A stretch of DNA of 64,000 bases from positions 6,621,755 to 6,685,754 of the forward strand of contig NC_082606.1 in NCBI RefSeq assembly GCF_030936135.1, given 5' to 3'. Source of the DNA: Gavia stellata. Its lineage: Eukaryota > Chordata > Aves > Gaviiformes > Gaviidae. Each line of letters starts with the position of its first letter. Within the stretch, counting starts at the first letter, position 1. The notes under the pieces are model-generated. The model searched no databases and was not told the DNA's origin. It worked only from the letters and a program-made list of their open reading frames with translations. Below, piece by piece: positions 48,222-59,507 of the stretch. The position numbers and the translations under genes are program-made.

Positions 48222-48485
48222 TCATTCTACTGGTCTGAATTTGTTAGGAATATTGATGATACATCTTCCTGGACCAGATACCATACATCCATCCACTCCA
48301 GGCTTATGCAGGATCTTCCCATAAATAGCATAAAATCTAAGAGCGTGAATCCGGTCTAAACGTCTTCTTGCATGTTCTGCTACCTTTGATGGAAATGTGG
48401 GGATGGAGAACCTCATGACATGCAAGTGATCATGGAGCCGGGACTCTAAACTTTCTGAAGTATTTTTATTATATGTGTGTAAAAG
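48222..48485 (-). pseudogene. Protein-like open frame, possible decayed Harbinger-type transposase fragment
   Basis: The minus-strand frame stays open for 87 codons and ends in TGA at 48,222, with no in-frame ATG before an internal Met. It contains FPSKVAEHARRRLDRIHAL, then FYAIYGKILHKPGVDGC and IINIPNKFRPVE. The order FP...FYAI.G..PGV.GC....I.I.P loosely resembles the region around the first catalytic Asp of PIF/Harbinger (HARBI1-like) transposases, but the expected D-G-T-H is not present. Codon use looks more gene-like than in neighbouring chance frames. No other part of a transposase is evident nearby. Alternatives are the last exon of an unknown gene or a chance frame. Confidence 0.3.
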
Positions 48486-48489
48486 CTAA

Positions 48490-51350
48490 AATCCTTTTAA
48501 AAGTCCTAAAGGTCCCTGCTAATAAGCCGTCCTACCTGCAGGGCTCTTTGATGTCAAGCCACCTGTGCCATCTGAAGTTCTTGTCCAGCTCATTCATCAA
48601 ACAGATCTTTCTGTATCTGAACAATCTGGGGACACCTTTCACTTCCCAAAGAATGAAACATGTGGTAGCTTCTGCATGAATTTGCTTCAGGAGCTCTGGA
48701 ATTTTCCCAGTGTTCATAGTTGTATGACAGATCTGTTTCAAATCAACGGAACACGGAAGTACAAATTGCAGTTTATTTGTAAAACTAGTTAATATGTTGC
48801 TTATATATACCAACAAAGCTAATAAGCTTGAATTATGCTTTGCATTTGGTTAATGATCTGCATTTCTAAGCCCACCTCTGAAACGCAACATGCTTTTTTT
48901 ATCTCTGACTTCTGTTTAAGAAAATGGAAGCTGTCCACTGCATTAGGATGCACACACTTCGTACTCTCCAAACTGAATTTGATTAATCCCATTTTTTCCC
49001 TGGCTATATAAACGTAATTTTTTCTTCATAGTACCTTATGTCTATCTGTGTATGTCTTTGTGTGTATGGATGAGCCATTTGTTCCCAATAGCATAAGAAA
49101 CGTCTGTAAAAAGGACATATTTCACTGACAATGGCAGCATGCCAGCAATATACCACAACTATTGCTCTCAAGTCTACATGTTTGTGCCTCAGCTCAGACA
49201 CAGCATGGAGTGAAGGAAAACCTAGCCACAGTTTAATGCATATTTACAAGATATCCTACTCTCTCCAGTGTAGTGTAATGACTACCCAATGTGCAGTTTA
49301 TTTCATTGTTAAAAGAGCACTAGCGGAAACACCAAATGAAATGAACATGCTAAAATATTGTAATCTATTCCACAGGGTGCTGTTCTTCAAGGGCTGGGTG
49401 ATTAGAGGTTTTATTTTCATCCAGCAAATGTTATTTATTCACACAAAAATCCTGCAGAGAGACTGAGAGACTTAAACAGACTGTGTTAGCTCAGGAGATG
49501 GGGCAGGGCTAGTGTTGTGCCTTCTATGAAGGGACCTATCACTGAAGTTACATGGAGCATTGGGGAACCTCTTCGGGCTTTGTACCATAGCTGTGCTTTT
49601 GATCATGTGCATAAATAGGTCTTCTGCAGAGTGGTTGACTTAATTCAGTCATTTTTATTGATAATTAGAACTGACAAAGAACAGATCAATGCAAATCGCA
49701 AGGACAAAAACATCTGGGACTCGGTTTAATGCGAATCCCCCAAATCCTCCTTAGTGGTAACCACACCACATGTACAAAACAGAATTCACAGTTGTTTTTG
49801 CAAACGCACAAATTAATACATCATAAGATATGAAAAATAAGGCTTTAAAATATAGGCAAGAACTGGTGCAGATGTTGCAGTTCCTTCTTACTTTAGATTT
49901 TGCAAGTTTTTGCCGTCTCTCTGTGATGGAACATGGGCTGAGCAGCAATGCAACGGGTGGAATAAAGACTGGCACTGAGCTTAGGCATGTGGCTGGGTGT
50001 AAGCTTCTGCCCTGCAGCTCTCTTGGCTGGCTTCTGGTCTTGTCCACAGTTGTATGGATGTTTTTCTAAAGCTTGGAAGGCACAGATGAGTTGCTGTTGG
50101 GTGTTTTCTTTTTTTCCAAGTGGCTAATCAAAGATACAAAAAACCTTCCCTGTGAAATACTTTGAACAAAATATTTGATAGGAAGTTGGAAATATTTTGT
50201 GAGAGAGAAATTCAAACCAGAATGAACAGAAACTTGATTTCATTTTAAAAATTTTTTCCTAAAAATATATTTTCTCAGATTACATTCCTTACAGTGAAGC
50301 GAACTGAAAAAAATGATAGCTGGATTTGTAATTTTTTTTCCTTCTTCCCTCTTTCTTTTTTCTTCTCTGAAATTGTAATATCTCTGCAGTTAGGAAAAAG
50401 TCCTGCTGTCAGGAAATAATTTTTCAGACAATGAAGGAAATCTTGCAGTGTTTGAGTATGGTGGTTAAATTACTTCAATTTGAAATAATTTTGAAATGTT
50501 CAACTGGAAAAAGGGGGTGGAGGAAAAGAAGTTGTATACATACGTTTATATTCAGGGACAAGGTTGAGGTGGGAGACAGGTTAAAACTTGGTACAAAAAA
50601 AGAGAAAATATTTAAATAAATTAAAAATTTTCATAGAGTCTTGGTCATTTCTCTCTTTTATTTTCCTTTTTGTTTTTTAAATCTCTTACTGTCTTTCTCG
50701 TTTCTATGGTAAATCCCAGTCATTCCCTTTCTCTGAATGCTATTGAATGGAAGGCTGGTTTCTGTTTGCCAGTTTTTCTGGCCTTCTAGGTACCTGCTAG
50801 CCTTCCTACCGTGAAGATACTTGCCTTGTTCTGAACACGTGCTCTGCATCTTCTGGGATAACTTCAAAGAGTTTAATGTGTACATGGTGAATTTGGGCAT
50901 TTGTCATGAAATACATAGCATTTTTTAGAGGAACAAATGTACTTTTATGATGATTAGTATTAATAACTGATGGAGCTGTGCTAGAATAGCAAATCTTTGA
51001 TTCCAATGCTATTTCAAATTTTCTTCAACTTGTAATTTCAGGGCATTATATCTGTTTAGACATCCACCCTGCCTTGTATGTTACTGCCCAGGTTTGCAGC
51101 TTTGCTTGCTTCTTTTATTCCTGTGCCTTCTAAAATAATGTTTGTTTAGGAGTAACCAAAGTTCTCCTTATTTATTTTTTTCCCCTTTTGTCTAGCTCAT
51201 TAATAAATGCCTTTTGGCATCTTCTGAAACCAAAAGCAAAATAAAAAAGGAAAAATTCTGCTCTTAACCTAGAGAAAGCAAAACCACTGTTCTAGTGTCA
51301 GTTGTCACAGTGTAAAAATCATTAACCAAGAATAAAACTTTGAGAGGCAA
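48490..51350. other. Gene desert segment, no gene seen
   Basis: AT-rich DNA. A 94-residue minus-strand frame at 48,532-48,816 lies just upstream of the Harbinger-like frame and ends near a CAGGTAGGA donor-like sequence, but it has no recognisable family. Low-complexity T-rich sequence lies near 50,330-50,370. No RNA gene is seen. Confidence 0.5.
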
Positions 51351-51860
51351 TATCCTTAGTTTTGTCACTAGTATAAAATAGCATTATATATTAAAAGTGT
51401 AAATTTGTGTCTTACAGACTTAAAACCGCTGGATACTGCAACAGAATCGTGTGTGTTGGTTTTTATTATTAACTCTAGCTTTGAATTAGAATTCCCTATA
51501 TTACAGCTTGGAGCTAAACTCTGTTTACAAAACAGTATTTACACTTGACTAATTTTGCAGATCAAACTAATTAAATCAATTAAACTGGTGATTAACCAAA
51601 TGAAGGCTGATTGCAAAAATTAGTGGGTTTATTTTGGAGGACTGGAAGTAAGCTAATTACTGCAGTGATTACTTGAACCTGGAGTACTCTAAATGTGGTA
51701 TAAATTGAAACCTCATAGTGAATTAGACTGGGAATTCATTACAGTTTAAAGCACTGTTAATACTATTCAGGCTGCTACTCCTGTGGGAAAATTTCACTCA
51801 GTATTTTGTATACTGATAAACAATCATTTAGTCTGCGTCCTTTTAAATAACACCAAGCAA
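51350..51860. promoter_or_regulatory. Candidate distal enhancer in the desert
   Basis: The block is non-repetitive and AT-rich, with clustered homeodomain cores (CAAACTAATTAAATCAATTA near 51,565, GGTGATTAACC near 51,588, AAGCTAATTACTGC near 51,650). It also has a FOX-type TGTTTAC at 51,532 and regularly spaced ATTA/TAAT pairs. No open frame or transposon explains it. It lies about 41 kb upstream of FOXB1. The call rests on texture, with no alignment. Confidence 0.4.
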
Positions 51861-51956
51861 TTTCACACTGTATTTTTTCTTGTAGCTGAGTCACAATTCT
51901 ATCTTATGAAAATGTAGTTACTAAAACTGTCAATCAGGTTCCTACACATGGCCTGA

Positions 51957-51969
51957 TGGGAAATGTAGT
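51957..51969 (-). promoter_or_regulatory. ZNF143/Staf-like site (ACTACATTTCCCA)
   Basis: The minus strand reads ACTACATTTCCCA, a close match to the ZNF143/THAP11 core ACTACA-TTCCCA with one extra T. Such sites usually mark promoters or loop anchors. Here there is no CpG island or gene beside it. Old transposons can also carry the motif. Confidence 0.4.
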
Positions 51970-51999
51970 CCAACTAAATCTATCTCCATCATAATGAAA

Positions 52000-54900
52000 C
52001 AAAGTGTTCTAGTTTCATGTGGTCGCTGCAGCATTTTCGGGTTGGTATCTTAATCTGTGTTTGCCATCTCCAATCGTTAGCTTGGTGCACAGAAGAAATG
52101 GGGGTTTGGTTCATTTGCCCTACAGATCACTTAACTGCTGGCATAGCACAAAATGATTTGTACTAATTCTAATTTGTTGCCTTTCACGCTCATACTTGGA
52201 AATGCAGTGCCATAGAAGGATTTTAGAAAAGGAAACAGATCTGCTAGATTACTCGCTCATTTTGTTTGCCAATGCGAGCTATTCCCTGTAGTATACTTCC
52301 TAGGCTATTTCATTCCTCCTTGTATCGCCAATTAACAACGGAATATAAATGTCTACTAAAAATTACCTATATTATAGAGTTCCTTCAAGCACATCTCCTT
52401 GCAAGGGGGTTAATGAAATTGCACAGAATTAAAATGGAAAAACCTCAAAGAGCTGGAATATTATGTAGTTTGTGACTATTTCATATTATGCTTATGAATA
52501 TTGCAAATGTGCTTTGTTTTAAGCTTGTTTCGTAAGATCTTTTGTTACACACCCTCATACAGCAAGGGGTTCAGTTTCAGTCCTCATTGCTCCAATGAAT
52601 GCAGCCACTTGAGATTTACATTGCATAACAGGGTTTTATTCTGCACATTTTTGCTGGTTTGGGTTATTTTCTCACACACATGAGCACAGCTCCTACTTGC
52701 TTAAAACCAAATTTCAGTAGACCAAAATGCAGAACCCATTACTTCATTTTGCTATCAACAAAGCCTATGTACCACTATAAGCAAAGGCATGATGTAGGCC
52801 TCTTGAATCATTCCCTTCTGAAACAGTTTGCTGGTGATAAGGAAACAGCTACTTTTTTTTTTAAATTAATTTAAAGCATAATAATTTTTTCTGTAGTTAC
52901 CTATTTGGCAATTGCCCATTTTAATTTTATTTTTTACATTGCTAGGTGCATTTTGTCAAGAGGAACTTCAGACATACAAGAAAAGAATCTAAGGGTGTTA
53001 GAACAGGTAGAAAGTACCAATGAATCCACTTTGGTCAAAATAGGATCAGATCAAATCAGCTGGCAAAAATAATCTGAAATGAAATTTACTTATGGGAAGG
53101 ACTGAGGAAAAGGTGATGGTTAGCCATGGGTGCGTGATGGGACAGGAAACTTGGTAGGCCTTTACAAAGGCTCAGCATGAGTTAGTGGATCAAAGTCAGC
53201 AGTAGGAAGGATTTCAGTTGCTTTTTGGCTAGGATCTGGTGTGTTTAAGTGAGCAGATGTTGCCATCTGTGTGCAAAGTGCACCAGCACTAGTTTCTCTG
53301 TATGAAGGCAGAATCTGGCTCGACATGGAGTATAATGCTCAGCACTTCATTATCAAAAGACAGTGTAAAATGAGAAAGCAGTAAAGGAAGACAAAACTCA
53401 AAGATGGCTGCAGGGAGAGAACTATGGCCTACAATGAAAGGGATGAGGTGTGTGAACTTTGACAAAAGGACTGTGTCCTGTGAAGACTGAAGCTGAGATA
53501 TGTTCACAAATATTCAGCAGCTTTTAGCCCTGAGAAAGAAGAGTGCTTTACTTCAGTGTTGTACTTCAGTAGAGTGAAATAGCAGAACACATCAAACCAA
53601 AGCAAAGGGAATATCCAGAGAGGCTTTCTCGGTAAAGGTCCTCATGGGCAGTGACGGAACCCACGGGCAGGCAGGGGGGCTGTGCAGGTGGCCACCAGCC
53701 TTTCTGGTGGGGGGCAGAGGAGAGCTGGGGCCTCTAGTGCTCCCCCCATGCTCTAGCCCAGTGTGGGAAAACACACCTGGTAGCAAAAGCACTGAAAGGA
53801 CACAGGAAGGTGAATTTTTCACTATGATATATCAGTTTTAGGGTTTTATCTGAGTGTGTCCAAGTATGTTTTCTGAGAAAATATGTAGGAATACCAAAAT
53901 GCTTCATACCAGTACGTATAGACAGTTGAGAAAGAAAATTACATTCAATTGCAGGGTACTCATTTCTTGAGCAGCTTTCTATTCCCATAGGAATCACCTT
54001 CTCCAAAAACATAGGCAGATATTCAAGTCTGTATGTGAAAGTCACATGTAAAATAGATGTCTTTTTTTTTAATGTTAGCAAATATTTCATCCTCCCTGAC
54101 TGTCTTTGCAAGCCAGGAACTAACTTTCTTATATAGAGGGAGTTTTGTTTGTTTATAATGGAATGAAAAATAAATTTAGCAATGCAGATTACTAGCTGAA
54201 TGCTTTAAGGGAGGAAGCATATGAAGTACAAGGAAATGCCAGTCTTGCTTGAACACTGTACCAAAAATAAAGCATTTTCTCACACTCTAAGCTCATGTAA
54301 AATTCCTTGTAAAGCTGATTAAAGCAGTGCAAACTATATGGTAGTTTGTTCTTATAAAATAACTCAATACAACTTGTCATTATTTGAATTAGATCCAAGT
54401 GACTCTCAAATTTAAATTTTTTCTGATGCAGTTTTTTGGAAGTTAAATTCTGCACTATAAATCTGAAGCAAGTTTACCAGACTTGAGTTGATTTGACTGC
54501 AATAAGTTTGCTCCACAATATCCATTTTCAGCTATGCCCCATTATTTAATGCTATAGCAGAAAGAGAATATCATCCTGGCAGTTTCAAATGGTTGTTATT
54601 CATTTATATTGTGTTACCACCCGGAATGCTCATCTAGATTGTATGCATGTGGGATTTCCACAAGAGCTTAGAAGGCAACTATCTGAAAAGACAGGAAGCT
54701 GAAGGAAAGCATTCATTAACCAACATGACAAAGGCCTATGAAGTAGTTCCAGTAACCCTGGCTAGAGTAAAATTGGTTAAGAAAGAGGTGTGCATACTCT
54801 TAATAAATCCATCATGTAAAAAATGCATTATTTTTCTCAAGGAGATAGCAATATTATTCAAAACGTGCTAAAGTGGGCAGGATATCCCAGGAGTAATTGT

Positions 54901-57080
54901 GAATTATTAGGTCATAGGGACCTCATTGCAAACTATTTGCAAAACTTAATTGGTGTAATAAATAAAATATGCATGCAAATTAGACTACTTTCTGAATTAA
55001 AGAAGTCCGTTATCCAGCGTCGCAAAGATTCATCCTAATTTAATAGTGGTTTTATATACAGTTTGAGATAGCCATGTTTTATATTTGTCCTGAAAGAAAC
55101 AGATGGTATTTCACTAAACCCGAACCAGCCAACTAGTGGCATCTGATAAATGGCAGCCTATGGTGCAGGGTGACACTGGATTCTGGCAAGAGTGTAATGG
55201 TACCTTGTTTAATTTAGTACATAGAAGAAAGTGGTTAAGCAAGGTGACAAAATGAACAGTCCTATTTGCTCTATTCTGTCTAAAAAGACTCCTTCAGTAC
55301 TGAGGCTAAAAATATTAGTAGCTTTGAAAGTTCTGTTGCAAACCCTGTTATTTATTGATTTATTTGCTATTCATCTTAGAATTATAGTAGTGGCAAGAAG
55401 ACCGCTAATGAGTGTAGCTGATTTTATATGTAGTCATAGGGAGTATGTAGTCATGTAATGACTTTGTATCCTAAAGCAAAATCTGAAAGAATCAAAGTGA
55501 AGAATCTCTTAGAATAAATATAAATAGATAGATATGAAGACATAGTTAACATTCTCTGTCTAATATCATTGCTAGACTCAATAACACTGTCTCGTCATCA
55601 ACCTCAAATCAAGTATTACATCTGCTTTTTTTAAAGCAGTTGATTGAATGAATACAAATGTCTTGCTGTTGTCACTTGGGATAGCACTTGATATATCCCA
55701 TTTTCTAGACTCTAATTATTCCATTTGTAGACATGAATGCCATTTAGATGTAAGCTAATTCAGCATGGTAACTCAATTAGATTTGTACTGACTAGGATTT
55801 ATGAAACATCAATGGATTCTTGGTGAGACCAATGGGACTACTGGTTATTTATCCCTAAGTCTTACTGATACTGCCTCTCAGGAGCTCAATTAAACACGCC
55901 AGTGATGAGAATGTTTTGTAACAGTAGTCTTTCACAATTAGACTAAGATTTTTGTAAAGCATATCACATGTAAAGCAGGGCATCATGTATTATGCAATAC
56001 AAAGTTCTCATCTGACTAGCTCACGATGTTGAAGGGTAAAAGAAATTCCCGTTAGTGCTTTGTTAGTGTAATTATAAAAAACAAAACTCAAGATTAAGTT
56101 CATATAAAATATGATGAAAATTCTCCTTTACTGATGGAAAAAGTCAAAATCGAACTATATTTATAAAATAATATATTTGTTAGTATCTGCATCTTGCAGG
56201 CTACAGACAGGTTTCTGTACTAATGCAGATCCCCTTGGAAACCAGGAGTTACTTGTGTAGATTTAGAGGTCTCATTGCACTTAATGCTGGGATCTTTTGC
56301 TTGTTCCTTTTTTGGGCAATAAATTAAATAGCAGCAATGCTCACTGAAATTGCAGGTTTTAAACAATGGCAAGAGACTATGTGACTAAGTCTGCATTTAT
56401 TGTCATTAGGTGTTTCAACTTAACAGTTAATGGAGTCTTGCCTTCACCTGATCTTAAAAAAAAATAAATATTTTTGTAGAGTACTAAAGGCATCCTGTCA
56501 AAATAGCCCAAATTTCCAGTGTTTGATTATTAAATCCTGATAACAAAGTGCTGTGGAGTTAGTAATTAGCAGAAACTATATAGACAATCTGAAATAGAGA
56601 GCAACATTAACTTTTATTCCGTTGCTAATTATACATCTAACTTCATGGAATACACAAGGCCTTGATTCCTTCAGCATGCCTCGCTAATAAAATAACCAGT
56701 CTTCCTGTTTGCTACAAATGTCTCCTAATGAAATATAGGGAGTCTATAATCAGTACAGCACTGGCATAGAGAAAAACCTCAATAAATGGGTAACAAATGT
56801 CCTCCATTCCTAGTTCATTCCAAGTAAACACCAGGGCTTGGAAACTTGGGTGGAGAAACACAAATAGATCCGAGTGATTCATTACTGTTTTCATCACTGG
56901 AAAACACAGGTTTTCAACTATAGGTATGTAGCTCTTATGTTGCTTCTTTTCTGCTTTAAAAAAGAAGCAATTTTTTTAAAGTTTGAAACTCAACCTTTAT
57001 TAAGCTTTTGGTTAAACATTTTTTAGTCATAAGCTGGCAATTTTCTCATTCCTTTTCAGTAAAATCTTAATTTTTGTGGG
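52000..57080. other. Gene desert segment, no gene seen
   Basis: AT-rich non-coding DNA with a locally GC-richer patch at 53,640-53,770. A hairpin with 11-bp arms (TTGCTTCTTTT / AAAAGAAGCAA) and a 9-nt loop lies at 56,940-56,970. Open frames up to 125 residues show no family resemblance. Confidence 0.55.
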
Positions 57081-57084
57081 GACA

Positions 57085-57150
57085 CACACACAACAAAACC
57101 CACGAAACAACAAACCCCACCAAACAACAAACCAACCCCTACAAACAACC
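57085..57150. repeat. A/C-rich low-complexity tract
   Basis: The tract has a short (CA)n run followed by degenerate CAAAC/CCAAAC units, about 65 bp in total. It is not a regular microsatellite. No retroposon body is visible next to it. Confidence 0.8.
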
Positions 57151-57343
57151 CTTGTTGTTTCTAGTTCTGTCTGATATTTACAATTTAAAAAATAATTCTT
57201 ACACATTGAACAAACAAATTTCTGTCTAGTCTTTCCTCATTAATAATACTCCTCATGATTGTTTGTACAGATTATGAGCTATGATTAAAGCTGAAGTGAA
57301 AATGGGGCAAATGCAATATTTTGCCAACAATCCAGTTCCCCAA

Positions 57344-57387
57344 TGTATTGGGGATTGTTCACACCTGTATTGGGGATTGTTCACACC
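57344..57387. repeat. Perfect 22-bp tandem duplication
   Basis: Two identical 22-bp copies (57,344-57,365 and 57,366-57,387; unit starts TGTATTGGGGATTGTTCACA) lie head to tail. Identity of the copies indicates a recent event. Confidence 0.95.
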
Positions 57388-57389
57388 TG

Positions 57390-58915
57390 CTGGTGTGAGG
57401 CTGGCCAGCAGAGAGAAAGAGCTGCCATTTCTTAGGCCTTGGAGCAGGGACTGTGCTGAACTTGAGCACCTTGGTAGTTTTCTGGAAGGTGCCTTTGAGC
57501 CTCTTCTCTCACTTGCGAAGCTGTGCAGTGGCGTACACAGTGATGTGACCCTCTGTCAATCAGGTCTGTATTTCCCATGTGACTATCTTTTAAAAAATGG
57601 AGTTTTACTATAGAGAGGCATGGCTTTGGCCCAGACTTAATACAAGAAAAACAACTATTTCTCACAGAGTAATACAGCATCTAAAACTGATTTTTTCCAT
57701 CTGCAGCCCAGAACATAGTCAGAACAGCTTGTTTTGCTTGTACTGTGCTTGCTGTAGTTTCAGACCAAGTAGGATAAACTGAACATGGAGTGAGTTGTGG
57801 ATCACTTTGCCTTTGTGAGACTTCAACAGGCAACAAATTTTGTACAGGGTTTGGTGTCTTGTTCCTGTCTTCAGAGTGAATCTCCTTGTATGAAACAGCA
57901 GGTGTTCCCCGAGGCACTTCTCAGGTTCTGTTGAGATACCTGGGCATTTGAGCTCCTTCTATAGTTTAGTCAGATGCATGTTGCACTTAATAATTTGCTG
58001 AATTACCTTTATATTTGAATTCAGGCTTAAAGAGATTTAAAAGTACAATTTTTAACCCTTTGTGACTCCACTGAGAATTCAGGGTGACTTTGCAGTAACT
58101 CTGATTTCCTTTTGTTCTTTCTAGTTCCTCAGAAGTGCCTCTGATAACCTACTTTTGAATGACTCATTGTAGATGAGACTGAGTATTAGACATTGGTGCA
58201 CAACCATTGGCACTGACGTGTCTGCTCAGTCTTATCACCATTTGGGAAGATATTTCTTCAGTTCTTGTTTTGCAAAAGTAATGACATTTCTGGGCTTTAC
58301 AGAAGCAAGTAGGGTCAGGTGTTAGCAAGTTTCTAAGTGGGACATTTGCAGTAACTCCACACCTAAACTTGGATAATCAAGGTTTCCCTATATGGGGAAA
58401 TTCTCTATACAAGATAATTCGAACAACTACCTAGGACTTTGGCATCACTGGACACAGAGCTATTGGAAATGGTGGTTATAAAATGCTGGGAAGTTATTAC
58501 TTGTTCCCCTTAAGATTGTAGAAAGCTTCTGAAATTCAACATTACCAGAGTCTGAGGTGAGTGGAGAAGAGGAGACTGTCAGAGAGTATTAATTTATTCT
58601 TACAAAGGACCTAAATCCTGACAGAAGAGGCGTTTAGGACATACTGTGCCTTCCACACTGTTTTGTGGGGTGAGAAAGTGAACTGCTGGGCGATTGGGAT
58701 GCCTCTGTTAGTAAGTGGGAGGAATGGGCAGTGATATCTGAGATTGGTGTATTTGGGGTTAAAAGTCTTGACAGTTTTGCGTGAAGGGATGGACTGTAGT
58801 TCTTGTAAATGCAGACTCAAAAGCTTTATCAACCAGCTTTACACTGCACTGGACAGGCTAAATGTAGGCTTATGCATGACCAAAAATGTAAATATGCACC
58901 TACTGTTTTATATTG
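57390..58915. other. Gene desert segment, no gene seen
   Basis: Non-coding DNA without recognised repeats or exons. The 110-residue frame at 57,281-57,613 overlaps the tandem duplication and has no family resemblance. Confidence 0.55.
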
Positions 58916-58920
58916 ACTGG

Positions 58921-59502
58921 TGGTGTTGTTTAGCCCCAGTAGGCAGCTAGGCACCCCACAACTGCTCACTTGCTGGCCCCCCGCAGCAGGGTGGGGGAGA
59001 GAATTGGAAGGGCAAAAGCGAGAAAACTCATGGGTTGACAATAAAGACAGTTTAACAGGTAAAGCAAAAGCTGCGCATGCAAGCAAAGCAAAATAAGGAA
59101 TTCATTCACTACTAACCATCAGCAGGCATATGTTTAGCTGTCTCCAGGAAAGCAGGGCTCCATCACACATAACTGTTACCTGGGAAGACAGAGGCCAACA
59201 CTCTGAAGGTCCCTCCTGCCTCCTTCTTTTCCACAGCTTTTGTTGCTGAGCATGATGTTATGTAGTAGGGAATATCCCTTCAGTCAGCTGGCGTCAGCTG
59301 TCCTGGCTGGGTCCCTCCCAGCCACTTGCCCACCCCCAGCCTACTCACTGCGGGGACAGAATGGGAAACGGAGAAAGCCTTGATGCTGTGTAAGCACTAA
59401 AACGTTGGTGTGTTATCAACACTGTTCTGGTCACAAATCCGAAACAGCACCATATGGGCTGCTATGAAGAAAATTAACTCTATCCCAGCTAAAACCAGTA
59501 CG
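58921..59502 (-). mobile_element. Solo LTR of an avian endogenous retrovirus
   Basis: The 582-bp element matches, from memory, a common avian LTR. Recognisable stretches include GAAAACTCATGGGTTGACAA, CAAGCAAAGCAAAATAAGGA, GCAGGGCTCCATCACACATA, CAGCTGTCCTGGCTGGGTCC and GAAGAAAATTAACTCTATCC on the + strand. A direct repeat ACTGG flanks it at 58,916-58,920 and 59,503-59,507, a 5-bp target-site duplication typical of ERVL-type integration. One terminus keeps TG/CA; the other reads CG where CA is expected, consistent with CpG-type decay. Orientation is probably minus because the family poly(A) region reads that way; the hexamer itself is mutated. No internal gag/pol/env sequence is present, so it is a solo LTR left by recombination. 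If GACTGG (6 bp) were the duplication instead, a class II (ERVK) origin would fit. Confidence 0.8.
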
Positions 59503-59507
59503 ACTGG

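Noticed and set aside
55130..55145. CTCF-like CAACTAGTGGCA
   Set aside because: It lacks one core position of the CTCF consensus and has no supporting flanking match.
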